From NCBI GenBank assembly GCA_905214865.1, contig CAJMNO010000002.1, forward strand, positions 98,171-162,170: 64,000 nucleotides of DNA, given 5' to 3'. Positions 8,087 to 18,950 of the stretch are shown one piece after another (position 1 is the first letter of the stretch; each line of letters starts with the position of its first letter). The notes under the pieces were generated by a model. It did not search any database. It was given only the letters and a program-made list of their open reading frames with translations, and was not told where the DNA came from. Position numbers and translations under genes: made by a program. Origin of the DNA: an uncultured bacterium. GTDB lineage: Bacteria; Actinomycetota; Coriobacteriia; Coriobacteriales; Atopobiaceae.

Positions 8087-9150
8087 TCGCCCACCTCCAC
8101 GCCATGCTGACCTACCTGCGTACGTACCCAGTCGACGTTCGACAGAACCGCGCGCTCGAGCTCCTCGGTGGAGGGGAAGGGCCTCGTCGCCCTGAGCCAG
8201 CGGGCGAAGACCACGGACACCTCCCTCCCGTAGAGGTCGCCCGAGAACCCAAGGAGGTTGGCCTCGAGGAACGACTGCCGGGGGCCCGAGAACGTCGGCG
8301 GCGCCCCCACGTTGATCGCCGCGGGGTAGGCCGTCCCGCCCACAACCACGTACCCCGCGTAGACGCCGTCCACCGGCAGGCACGTGGTGGCGGGGACCAG
8401 CACGTTGGCGGTGGGGAAGCCAAAGGACGTACCCTCTCCCCTGCCGTGCCCCACGTGGCCGCGGACGAAGTGGGGGCGGGCGAGAAGCGAGTTGGCACGC
8501 TCCAGCTGCCCGTCGCGCAGGAGGGCGCGGATGCGGGTCGCCGAGACCGTCTGGCCGTCCTCCTGCAGCAGCTCCTCGCCGTGCACCGCGACTCCCTCGC
8601 CGCTCCCGAGCTCCCGCAGCGACCCGAGGTCCCCGCGCCCGCCGTCGCCAAAGCGGAAGTTGGTGCCCACCCGCACGGAGCGGGGGCGCACCAGGGGCGG
8701 GAGCATCGTGCGGAGGAACGCCTCCTGGCTGGTGTGCTCGAGCCCCTCGCCAAAGTCCAGCACCAGCACCGCATCGGCGCCCAGGAGGAGGAGCCCGCGC
8801 GCCCTGTCGCGCACCTCGAGCAGGCGGGAGAGGGGCCTCTCGCCCTCGATGAGGTCGGACGGGTCGGGCGAGAAGGTCACAGCCACGCAGGGGAGCGAGA
8901 GCGCCCGGGCGTCGGCGACCGCGTGCGAGAGGAGCCTACGGTGCCCCCTGTGGAGGCCATCGAAGGCGCCGATGCAGACGCATGCCTCCGAGCCCGGGGA
9001 GACGGGCGCCGACGAGCGGGTGACGAGGGTCGCCCCGTCGAGCCGGATGGCGTTCGCCTCGACGCCGCCGAGCAGCAGCGAGTCCCTGCACAGCGCGCGA
9101 GAGTCCTCCTCGGTGAGTGGGAGAGCCCTTCCCAGGATCGCCTCGGTCAC
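8083..9150 (-). CDS. ribF: Bifunctional riboflavin kinase / FAD synthetase
   Basis: Converts riboflavin to FMN and FMN to FAD; 355 aa. The N-terminal adenylyltransferase domain contains CIGAFDGLHRGHRRLL (near residues 59-74, the GxFDGxHxGH nucleotide-binding motif) and RVGTNFRFGDGGRGD. The C-terminal flavokinase domain contains GEGTSFGFPTANV and GVYAGYVVV. The start is GTG 9150, overlapping the truB stop as GTGA. About 55 residues precede the first motif, longer than usual, so a downstream start is possible but has no better ribosome-binding site. RibF beside truB is a common bacterial arrangement. Confidence 0.95.
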   Translation of the reverse strand: MTEAILGRALPLTEEDSRALCRDSLLLGGVEANAIRLDGATLVTRSSAPVSPGSEACVCIGAFDGLHRGHRRLLSHAVADARALSLPCVAVTFSPDPSDLIEGERPLSRLLEVRDRARGLLLLGADAVLVLDFGEGLEHTSQEAFLRTMLPPLVRPRSVRVGTNFRFGDGGRGDLGSLRELGSGEGVAVHGEELLQEDGQTVSATRIRALLRDGQLERANSLLARPHFVRGHVGHGRGEGTSFGFPTANVLVPATTCLPVDGVYAGYVVVGGTAYPAAINVGAPPTFSGPRQSFLEANLLGFSGDLYGREVSVVFARWLRATRPFPSTEELERAVLSNVDWVRTQVGQHGVEVGE

Positions 9151-10076
9151 GACCTCACCCCATCGATGCCGCTGGGGAAGTTCGCGACGCAGGCGAGCCA
9201 GGGCCCGCGGCGCTCCCACACCCCGAGGAGCCAGCCGTCGCGCACGAGGCAGCACCTCTCCCCCTCCGCAAGCGCGAGCGGCTGGGGCGAGATGCGCCGT
9301 CCGCACCTGGCGTCGTCGGCCTCCCGGGCGGTGAGTGCCCTCGCGGGCAGGCCGAGCGCGCGCACGGGGTCCAGCCGATGCGACGCGAGCGCGTCGGGCC
9401 CGCGCTCCTCAAGCTCGTCGAGGGTAACGCAGTCGGCGAGGGTGACCGTGCCGGACGAGGTCCTCCTGAGCGCCCGCAGGTGGGCGGCGGTGGAGGCCTG
9501 CCTGCCGAGGTCCCGGGCAAGGCTCCTGATGTAGGTGCCCTTGGACACGCGGAAGGCGCAGTCCCAGGCGACGGGCTCGCCGGGCTCTATGGCGAGCAGC
9601 GTGGACTCGATAATCCTGACGTGGCGCGGCTTGAGCTCGACCTCCTCGCCCGAGCGGGCAAGATCGTAGGCCCTCCTGCCGTTGACGCTGATGGCGGAGT
9701 AGGCGGGCGGGAGCTGGTCGCACTCCCCCACGGCGGACGAGACGAGCCCGGACACCCGGTCCCGGTCCCCCGCCCACGCGGGGACGGGCGCCGTCCTGGT
9801 GACCGTACCCTCGGCGTCGTCCGTGTCGGTCTCGGTGCCAAGCTCGATGGATGCGACGTAGGACTTCTCGTCCATGGTGAGAAGCCCGAGCGTCCGCGTG
9901 CCCTGGCCCACGCCCACGACCAGGACGCCGGTCGCCGCGGGGTCGAGCGTCCCGGCGTGCCCCACGCGACGCTCCCCCAGGGCGCGCCGCACCCGTGACA
10001 CCACGTCGTGGCTGCTCATCCCTGCGGGCTTGTCGATGGCGAGGAGGCAGTTGATGCCGCTCTCTCCCCGCCTCAC
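9147..10076 (-). CDS. truB: tRNA pseudouridine-55 synthase
   Basis: Makes pseudouridine 55 in the T-loop of elongator tRNAs; 309 aa. The catalytic motif GHAGTLDPAATGVLVVGVG carries the essential aspartate, and KSYVASIELGTETDTDD is the second conserved block. The C-terminal part resembles a PUA-type RNA-binding domain. The start is GTG 10076, overlapping the nrnA TGA (GTGA). It sits within the ribosome maturation operon, its usual place in bacteria. Confidence 0.95.
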   Translation of the reverse strand: MRRGESGINCLLAIDKPAGMSSHDVVSRVRRALGERRVGHAGTLDPAATGVLVVGVGQGTRTLGLLTMDEKSYVASIELGTETDTDDAEGTVTRTAPVPAWAGDRDRVSGLVSSAVGECDQLPPAYSAISVNGRRAYDLARSGEEVELKPRHVRIIESTLLAIEPGEPVAWDCAFRVSKGTYIRSLARDLGRQASTAAHLRALRRTSSGTVTLADCVTLDELEERGPDALASHRLDPVRALGLPARALTAREADDARCGRRISPQPLALAEGERCCLVRDGWLLGVWERRGPWLACVANFPSGIDGVRS

Positions 10077-11101
10077 CTGGCGTCGCTCCCCTCTCCGTCA
10101 CCCTCGACGAGGGCGACGAGCGGCGGGAGCGCCTTGCTCAGGACCTGGTCGATGTCCCCCTCCATCGTGAAGCCGGCGGCAGCCTTGTGCCCACCCCCGC
10201 CGAGGGACCGCGCGATGCCCGAGATGTCCAGGCTCGTCTTGGAGCGGAGGTTGCCGCGCACCATGCCGTCGCCGACCTCCTTGAGGAAGAGGGCGACCTC
10301 GGAGCCCGAGACGCTGCGCACCACGTCGATGAGGCCGTCGCACTCGTCGAGGCTCGCGCCCGTGCGCCGGAGGTCGGCGGCGGTGGCGTAGCTGTAGGCG
10401 ATCCTGCCCTTGGAGAAGGTCGTGATGCGCCCCATGACGGCGGACTCCAGGTGCAGGTACGAGAGGCTGAAGTTCTGGTACACGTTGAGCGCGGTCCGGC
10501 TTGGGACGGCCCCCGCATCCACGAGCAGCCCCGCGACCGCAAAGGCCTCGGAGTCGGCGTTCTGGTACTGGAAGCGCCCGGTGTCCGTGCACACGGCGCA
10601 GTAGAGGCACTCCGCCATGTCGGGCGTGATGGTGACGCCCAGGTGCAGGGCGAGCTCCGTGACGATGACGCCGGCCGCCGCCGCGGAGGGCCTCACGAGG
10701 TTGACCTGGCCGTAGGGGCTCTCGCAGGGGTGGTGGTCGATGATGACCGTAGCCCCCGCCCGCCTCATCACGTCCTCGGCGAGGTTGAGCCTCGACGCGA
10801 CGGAGAGATCGACGCTCACGAAGAGGTCGGGGCTCTGCCCGTAGTCGCCGGCGCACACGAAGCCGGATGCCCCGGGGAGGAACGAGTAGATGCGCGGGAC
10901 GGGCTCCCGGTCGGCGAGGAGGTTGGTGACCTCGATCGTGGGCCACTTTGCCCTGATGATCATCGCGAGGGCGAGACCCGAGCCCAGGGCGTCGCCATCG
11001 GGGCTCGTGTGAGCGCAGATGGCGACGCTCCGGCATCCGTCGATCGCCTGGGCGATCCTGTCGAATGCCTCCTCCTGCAGGGGGTTGCACGCAAGGCCCA
11101 T
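10073..11101 (-). CDS. nrnA: DHH/DHHA1 family nanoRNase / pAp phosphatase
   Basis: NrnA-type enzymes degrade short oligoribonucleotides and hydrolyse 3'-phosphoadenosine 5'-phosphate. The 342-aa product has the manganese-binding DHH motifs AHTSPDGDALGS near residue 30, SVDLS, VIIDHHPCE and CTDTGRFQ, and the C-terminal DHHA1 glycine loop GGGGHKAAAGF. The ATG at 11101 is 4 nt after the rbfA stop, with GGGGGAGAAG overlapping the end of rbfA as ribosome-binding site. Its place between rbfA and truB is conserved in many Gram-positive genomes. Confidence 0.93.
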   Translation of the reverse strand: MGLACNPLQEEAFDRIAQAIDGCRSVAICAHTSPDGDALGSGLALAMIIRAKWPTIEVTNLLADREPVPRIYSFLPGASGFVCAGDYGQSPDLFVSVDLSVASRLNLAEDVMRRAGATVIIDHHPCESPYGQVNLVRPSAAAAGVIVTELALHLGVTITPDMAECLYCAVCTDTGRFQYQNADSEAFAVAGLLVDAGAVPSRTALNVYQNFSLSYLHLESAVMGRITTFSKGRIAYSYATAADLRRTGASLDECDGLIDVVRSVSGSEVALFLKEVGDGMVRGNLRSKTSLDISGIARSLGGGGHKAAAGFTMEGDIDQVLSKALPPLVALVEGDGEGSDAR

Positions 11102-11105
11102 GTCG

Positions 11106-11528
11106 CTACTTCTCCCCCTCGCCCTGCTCGTCCTGGCCCTCCTCCCCGTCGGCGACGGGGTAGCCAAACTCGTCCTTCTCCACAGAGAGGGTCGAAGGCA
11201 CGTTCTGGAGGGCCTTGGCAATGCGCTCCGCCTCGTCGGCGGTCGTGTCGATCTGGAAGATGAGCTCGGGGGTCACGCGCCACCCCAGTGCGTGGCCCAG
11301 CAGGCTGCGGATGCGCCCCTTGGCGCGCCCCAGGGCCTGCGAGACCTCATCGTACCTGTCGCGGTCGCAACTGACATAGGCCCGCAATACGGACTTGTCG
11401 ATCGAGACCTCGACGCCGGTGAGGGTCACCAGGGAGAGCTCGGGGTCGCTGACCTCGAACAGGAGGATGCTCGCGAGCTTCTCCCTGGCGATCTCGTTCA
11501 CGCGGCGAGAGTTGTGATTCTGCTTCAT
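11106..11528 (-). CDS. rbfA: 30S ribosome-binding factor A
   Basis: Assembly factor that binds immature 30S subunits and helps mature the 16S rRNA 5' end. The 140-aa product has the compact KH-like RbfA fold pattern: NSRRVNEIAREKLASIL at the N-terminus, VSDPELSLVTLTGVEVS, and RIRSLLGHALGWRVTPELIF. A short acidic tail rich in Glu and Gly follows. It lies 6 nt after infB in the standard nusA-infB-rbfA-truB order. Confidence 0.95.
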   Translation of the reverse strand: MKQNHNSRRVNEIAREKLASILLFEVSDPELSLVTLTGVEVSIDKSVLRAYVSCDRDRYDEVSQALGRAKGRIRSLLGHALGWRVTPELIFQIDTTADEAERIAKALQNVPSTLSVEKDEFGYPVADGEEGQDEQGEGEK

Positions 11529-11534
11529 CTCGTC

Positions 11535-14216
11535 CTACTCGGTACGGGCGACCTGCTCGATGCGGTACGTCTCGATGATGTCGCCAACGTGGATGTCCTG
11601 GAAGTTGTCGAGGCCAATGCCGCACTCGAAGCCGGCCTTGACGCTCTTGACGTCGTCCTTGTAGCGGCGCAGCGAGGCGAGCTTGCCCTCGTACACCACG
11701 ATGCCGTCGCGAACGAGTCGGCAGAGGTCGTCGCGCGAGACCTCTCCCTCCTGCACCATGCAGCCCGCGGCGATGCCGACCTTGGGGACCTTGAAGGTGT
11801 TGCGCACCTCCACGGAAGCGGTCTGCACCTCCTGCTCGGTCGGCTTGAGCATGCCGATGCGGGCGGCGTCGATCTCCTCGATGGCCTTGTAGATGACGCT
11901 GTAGCAGCGGATCTCGACGCCCTGCTGCTCGGCCTGGGCGCGAGCCTTGGCGTCCGGGCGCACGCCGAAGCCGATGATGATGGCGTTTGAGGCGTCGGCG
12001 AGCGTGACGTCGGTCTCGTTGATGGCGCCGACGGCGGAGTGGATCACGTTGATGCGGACCTCGCTCTGGTCCATCTTGTTGAGGGAGTCGACCAGCGCCT
12101 CGATGGAGCCCTGGACGTCCGCCTTGATGATGAGGTTGAGCTCCTTGACGTCGGCGTCGGCCATGGTGTCGAAGAGGTTCTCGAGGGTGACGTGCTTAAC
12201 CTTGTTCTGCTCCTCGATACGAGCCTTGAGGGCGCGCTCGTCGGCGAGGGCGCGAGCGTCTCGCTCGTCCTGGAACACGCGGAACTCGTCGCCGGCCATA
12301 GGGACGCTCTGGAGGCCGAGGACCTCGACGGGGTCGGAGGGGCGGGCCTCCTTCACGTTCCTGCCACGCGGGTCCATCATGGCGCGGATCTTGCCGAACG
12401 CCATGCCTGCGACGATGGCGTCGCCCACGTGGAGCGTGCCACGGCTCACCAGCAGCGTGGCGACGGAGCCGCGGCCGCGGTCGAGCTTGGCCTCGAGCAC
12501 GTGGCCCGAGGCGAACGTGTCGGGGTTGGCCTTGAGCTCGAGGACGTCGGCCTCGAGCAGGACGGCCTCGAGCAGGTCCTCGATGCCCATGTGCTTCTTG
12601 GCCGAGATGTCGACGAACATGTTCTGCCCGCCCCACTCCTCGGGGATGATGCCGTACTCGGTGAGCTCCTGGCGGACCCTCGTGGGGTCTGCGCCGGGCT
12701 TGTCGATCTTGTTGACCGCCACGATGATAGGCACGTTTGCGGCCTTGGCGTGGTTGATCGACTCGATGGTCTGGGGCATCACGCCGTCGTCGGCCGCGAC
12801 GATCAGGATGACGATGTCGGTCACCTTGGCGCCGCGGGCACGCATGGCCGTGAAGGTCTCGTGGCCGGGGGTGTCGATGAAAGTGATGGTCCTCCCGTTG
12901 ATCTGCACCTGCGAGGCGCCGATGGCCTGCGTGATGCCGCCGGCCTCGCCCTCCGCGACGCCGGTGTGGCGAATCGCGTCGAGCAGGGACGTCTTACCGT
13001 GGTCGACGTGGCCCATGACCGTGACCACGGGCGGGCGGGGCTTGAGGTCCTTGGGGTCGTCGTAGAACGAGAAGGAGTTCTCCTCCTCCTTGGTCATGAC
13101 CTTGACGTCACGCCCCAGGTCGTCCGCGACGAGCTCGATGAGGTCGTCGGACATGGACTCGGTGAGGGTGAGCGGGTTCCCCAGCAGGAAGAGCCTCTTG
13201 ATGATGTCGTTGGCAGGGACGTTGAGGAGCTTGGCGAGGTCCGCGACCGTGGAACCCTGCGGCACCTTGACGGTGTCGAGCTGCGAGAGGTCCTGGTCGT
13301 TCTCGATCGCCTCCTGGATGCGCTGCTCCTCGGCGGCCTCGGCCTGCTGCTTCTTGCGGCGCTCCTTGCGCTTGCGGCGCCTGCCGGTGTCCTGGTGCGC
13401 CTCCTCTACGGCCTCGCGGGCCTCCTCGAAGACGTGGGAGCGATTGTACTCCTCCGCCTCGCGGGCCATGCGGCTGTAGCGGTCCTCGTCCTCATGGCCG
13501 CGACGGCCGCCCTTCCTGCCCTTGCCGCGACCCCTGCCCTCGGACTCGCCCTCGGGGACGGGGCCGGGCACGGAGGCGCCGACGCGCGGGGTGCTCGAGC
13601 GCCTGCCGCCGCGATGCGTCTCTTCGGCCTCCCCGCCGCGCGACGGGCGGTCGGACCTGCGGCCGCGACCCTTGCCGTGGTCGCGGGCGGCGTGGTCCTC
13701 CTCCTTCTTCTTGGCGGCCTCGGCTGCCTGCTCCTCCAGCACCTTCTCCTGCTGGGCGATCTGGTCGAGCAGGCTCGTGAACGAGGGGATGGACTTGGGG
13801 GCGGTGTCCCTCACGCGGTTGCGCTCCTCCTCTTCCTTGCGCTTGCGCTCGGCCTCCTTGCGCTCCTCCTCGGCCTTCTTGCGGGCGGCCTCGGCGGCGG
13901 CGCGCTTGCGCTCCTCCTCGGCGCGCTCCTTCTCGCGGCGCTTCTCGGCCTCGATGCGCTCCCTCTCGGCCTTCTCGGCCTCCTTGCGCTCCTCCTCGGC
14001 CTTCGCCTCCGCCTCGGCCTTCTTCTGGGCCTCGATCTCGGCGGCGCGGGCCTCGAGGATGGGCTTGAGCTTCTTGCGCACGATGGAGACGTACGCGTCC
14101 TCGAGGGTGGACGAGGGCGACTTGGCGGGAATCTTCATGTCCTGGAGGTGCCCGAGCATCTCCTTGCTGCTCATGCCATATTCCTTGGCTAGATCATGTA
14201 CGCGGGTCTTTGCCAT
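11535..14216 (-). CDS. infB: Translation initiation factor IF-2
   Basis: GTPase that brings initiator fMet-tRNA to the 30S subunit; 893 aa. Residues 1-50 form the IF2-N domain (RVHDLAKEYGMSSKEMLGHL). Residues about 51-290 are a long charged linker: a Lys/Glu/Arg-rich predicted coiled coil, then an Arg/Gly-rich stretch. A second IF2-N-like segment lies at about 315-375. The G domain begins with G1 GHVDHGKT at 402-409, then DTPGHE and NKID, followed by the domains that contact fMet-tRNA. Start ATG at 14216. It is 54 nt downstream of nusA; the small ylxR and L7Ae-type genes often found in this gap are absent. Confidence 0.97.
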   Translation of the reverse strand: MAKTRVHDLAKEYGMSSKEMLGHLQDMKIPAKSPSSTLEDAYVSIVRKKLKPILEARAAEIEAQKKAEAEAKAEEERKEAEKAERERIEAEKRREKERAEEERKRAAAEAARKKAEEERKEAERKRKEEEERNRVRDTAPKSIPSFTSLLDQIAQQEKVLEEQAAEAAKKKEEDHAARDHGKGRGRRSDRPSRGGEAEETHRGGRRSSTPRVGASVPGPVPEGESEGRGRGKGRKGGRRGHEDEDRYSRMAREAEEYNRSHVFEEAREAVEEAHQDTGRRRKRKERRKKQQAEAAEEQRIQEAIENDQDLSQLDTVKVPQGSTVADLAKLLNVPANDIIKRLFLLGNPLTLTESMSDDLIELVADDLGRDVKVMTKEEENSFSFYDDPKDLKPRPPVVTVMGHVDHGKTSLLDAIRHTGVAEGEAGGITQAIGASQVQINGRTITFIDTPGHETFTAMRARGAKVTDIVILIVAADDGVMPQTIESINHAKAANVPIIVAVNKIDKPGADPTRVRQELTEYGIIPEEWGGQNMFVDISAKKHMGIEDLLEAVLLEADVLELKANPDTFASGHVLEAKLDRGRGSVATLLVSRGTLHVGDAIVAGMAFGKIRAMMDPRGRNVKEARPSDPVEVLGLQSVPMAGDEFRVFQDERDARALADERALKARIEEQNKVKHVTLENLFDTMADADVKELNLIIKADVQGSIEALVDSLNKMDQSEVRINVIHSAVGAINETDVTLADASNAIIIGFGVRPDAKARAQAEQQGVEIRCYSVIYKAIEEIDAARIGMLKPTEQEVQTASVEVRNTFKVPKVGIAAGCMVQEGEVSRDDLCRLVRDGIVVYEGKLASLRRYKDDVKSVKAGFECGIGLDNFQDIHVGDIIETYRIEQVARTE

Positions 14217-14270
14217 GTAACCAACCTTCCAAACTGTCTGACGGGGTGTGACGTGTTAGCTGACCTGCGA

Positions 14271-15530
14271 CTAGATCAGGGAGTCGGGATCGTCGGAGAC
14301 GGGAGTCTCGCCAAGCTCCTGGAGCTTCTCGTGGATGCCGCAGAAGCGGGAGCCGGGGCGCGCCATGTTGCGGCACTGGATCCCGGTGGGACCCACGTAC
14401 TCGCAGCGGTGGGAGCCCTCCTCCGCCTCCTCGAGGTCGGGGGCCTCGTGGTCCTCGGGGATGCCGCGCATGATCTCGCGCGCCAGGGACTCGTTCTTGA
14501 TGTCGATGTGCATGCCGGTGAGACGTGCGGCGAGGCGGGCGTTCTGGCCCTCCTTGCCGATGGCGAGGGAAAGCTGGTCGTCGGGCACGATGACCGTGGC
14601 GTAGTTGTTCTCCTGGTCGACGAGGACCTTGGAGACGCGGGCCGGCGACAGCGCGTTGGCGACGCACCGGGCGGGGTCGTCGCTCCACAGCACCACGTCC
14701 ACGCGCTCGCCGCGAAGCTCGGACACCACGGTGCGCACTCGGCTGCCCTTGGGGCCGACGCAGGCGCCCACGGGGTCGAGCCTGTCGTCCAGGCTCGAGA
14801 CGGCGACCTTGGACCTCACGCCGGGCTCGCGGGCGATGGAGCGGACCTCGACCACGCCGTCGTAGACCTCGGGGACCTCGAGCTCGAAGAGCCTGCGGAT
14901 GAGGTCGGGGTGCGTGCGGGAGACCACGATCGACGGGCGCTGGCGCTCGCTCCTGATGGGGGGCTGGGTGCTGTTGGGGTCGCGGACGTCGATGATGATC
15001 GCGCGGATGCGCTGGTTGTGCGAGTAGCGCTCGCCCTGCGGGCGCTCGTTGCGCTCGTCGGGGTAGCGGCGCAGGTCGAAGTAGGGAAGCTCCGCCTCCA
15101 CGCCCTCGCGGATCTTGATGATCGCGAAGTCGGGCGTGGTCTGCAGGACGGTGCCCGTGATGATGTCGCCGATGCGCTGCGAGAACTCCTCGTAGATCTG
15201 CTGGCGCTCGGCGTTGCGAACGATGTCCATGATCTCGCTCTTGGCGTGCTGGGCGGCGATGCGCGAGGCGTCCTTGGGGGTCACGTCCTCCTCGTCGAAC
15301 TCGGTGTACTCGCCGGTCTCCTCGTCGAAGGAGTCGTCGCGCGGGATGAGCTTGTACACGTACACCTTGCCGGTGGCGCGGTCGATGGTGACGCGCGCGC
15401 CAAAGTCCAGGTGCAGGACCTCGCTGTAGCTCTTGGCGAGGGACTGCTCCAGGCGGTCGATGAGGTACAGCTCGTCGATGTGCTTCTCCTGGCAGAGGGC
15501 CATGAGTGCTTCCATCATTTCGGATGCCAT
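14271..15530 (-). CDS. nusA: Transcription termination/antitermination protein NusA with C-terminal Cys/His cluster
   Basis: Controls pausing, termination and antitermination by RNA polymerase. The 419-aa product has the N-terminal polymerase-binding domain, an S1 domain (GDIITGTVLQTTPDFAIIKI) and tandem KH domains (PVGACVGPKGSRVRTVVSEL, SLAIGKEGQNARLAARLTGM). An unusual C-terminal extension carries C376, C386, C397 and H400 (CEYVGPTGIQC, SRFCGIH), spaced like a small zinc site. That extension is not part of the standard NusA architecture; zinc binding is inference. The ATG at 15530 follows rimP by 30 nt. NusA may control its own operon through the leader hairpin at 16078-16109. Confidence 0.95.
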   Translation of the reverse strand: MASEMMEALMALCQEKHIDELYLIDRLEQSLAKSYSEVLHLDFGARVTIDRATGKVYVYKLIPRDDSFDEETGEYTEFDEEDVTPKDASRIAAQHAKSEIMDIVRNAERQQIYEEFSQRIGDIITGTVLQTTPDFAIIKIREGVEAELPYFDLRRYPDERNERPQGERYSHNQRIRAIIIDVRDPNSTQPPIRSERQRPSIVVSRTHPDLIRRLFELEVPEVYDGVVEVRSIAREPGVRSKVAVSSLDDRLDPVGACVGPKGSRVRTVVSELRGERVDVVLWSDDPARCVANALSPARVSKVLVDQENNYATVIVPDDQLSLAIGKEGQNARLAARLTGMHIDIKNESLAREIMRGIPEDHEAPDLEEAEEGSHRCEYVGPTGIQCRNMARPGSRFCGIHEKLQELGETPVSDDPDSLI

Positions 15531-15560
15531 GTCGTGTTTCCTTTCAGGGGCGCGTTGCGC

Positions 15561-16037
15561 CTAGTCGAAGGTTGGCTTGATCTTGCAGGAGCGGACCTCG
15601 CCCAGGGGTACGGCGACGCGCTCACCGTCCACCGTGAGGGTCACCACGTCGTCCTCGCCAATCCCCTCGAGGGTGCCGGTGTAGCGCCTGCGCCCCTCGG
15701 TGGCGGTGGTCGAGAGGGTCACCGTGCTGCCGGCGAATCGGCGGAAGTCTCGCGGCCTCCTGAGCGGCCGCGAGAGCCCTGGCGACGACACCTCCAGGGT
15801 GTACGAACCCGAGATGGGGTCGAGGGAGTCGAGCGCCTCGCTCACCCACTGGGTCTGCTCGGACACCTCGTCGAGGGATATGGGCGCAAGCCCCTCCTCC
15901 GCATGGTCGATCCGGACCCTCACCGTGGGCGCCTTCCTCGATCCCACGACCTCGACGTCGACGATGTCGATGCCATGGGTCGCGGCGACGCCCTCGAGGG
16001 CCTCGAGAATCTGTCTCTCCAGCTCGCTTGAGGCCAC
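15561..16037 (-). CDS. rimP: Ribosome maturation factor RimP
   Basis: Helps assemble the 30S subunit. The 158-aa product shows the RimP blocks: GIDIVDVEVVGSRKAPTVRV in the N-terminal domain, SYTLEVSSPGLSRPLRRPRD with the family's SSPGLxRPL motif, and an SH3-like C-terminal barrel ending EVRSCKIKPTFD. The start is GTG 16037 with GGGAAGGAG about 7 nt upstream. It is the first gene of the nine-gene operon that ends with rpoD; promoter and leader hairpin are clear just upstream. Confidence 0.95.
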   Translation of the reverse strand: MASSELERQILEALEGVAATHGIDIVDVEVVGSRKAPTVRVRIDHAEEGLAPISLDEVSEQTQWVSEALDSLDPISGSYTLEVSSPGLSRPLRRPRDFRRFAGSTVTLSTTATEGRRRYTGTLEGIGEDDVVTLTVDGERVAVPLGEVRSCKIKPTFD

Positions 16038-16077
16038 GCGCTGCTCCTTCCCTGACGTTCGCTCCTACATACAGAAA

Positions 16078-16109
16078 GGAAGCGGGGTGAGAAGTTCCAC
16101 CCCACTTCC
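16078..16109 (-). promoter_or_regulatory. Leader hairpin of the rimP-nusA-infB operon, candidate attenuator
   Basis: In the minus-strand transcript, arms of 12 nt (16109-16098 and 16089-16078) pair fully with one G-U wobble around an 8-nt loop. They are followed by the pyrimidine-rich TTTCTGT. It lies between the promoter and the rimP ribosome-binding site. Known nusA operons contain leader terminators controlled by NusA; that parallel is inference. Confidence 0.55.
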
Positions 16110-16133
16110 TACGAGTACGAATCTGCTTTCTTC

Positions 16134-16163
16134 ACTATATTGCCTGCCGCACCCGGGTGTCAA
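16134..16163 (-). promoter_or_regulatory. Promoter of the rimP-to-rpoD operon
   Basis: A perfect -35 TTGACA (16163-16158) and -10 TATAGT (16139-16134) are separated by 18 nt, about 100 nt upstream of rimP. This is one of the strongest promoter matches in the window. Confidence 0.8.
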
Positions 16164-16211
16164 GCTTCCACAATTCCAACAGGACGCGGCGGCGTCAGCG
16201 CTCGGCAGGCA

Positions 16212-18785
<2,574 letters not shown>

Positions 18786-18900
18786 GAAAGTCCTCCTCAA
18801 ACGTGTGACCTGCATACTCTAGCATGCCGGTGGGGGCGAGACGCTCATCGCCACGCCCTCGAAACGAACCCGGGGCGCGTGCCATCCCCTCTCGCCCGAC

Positions 18901-18931
18901 AAAAAAAGGGCCCTGACCTCTGCCAGGGCCC
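18901..18931 (-). terminator. Intrinsic terminator of guaB
   Basis: On the minus strand GGGCCCTG - 8-nt loop - CAGGGCCC is followed by seven Ts (18907-18901). It is a textbook rho-independent terminator, 19 nt past the guaB stop. Confidence 0.92.
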
Positions 18932-18950
18932 AAGAAGGCTCGTCCAGTCG

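Noticed and set aside
14217..14270. ylxR or L7Ae-type gene between nusA and infB
   Set aside because: The gap is only 54 nt; longer frames across the end of nusA lack the family motifs and overlap the coding sequence.
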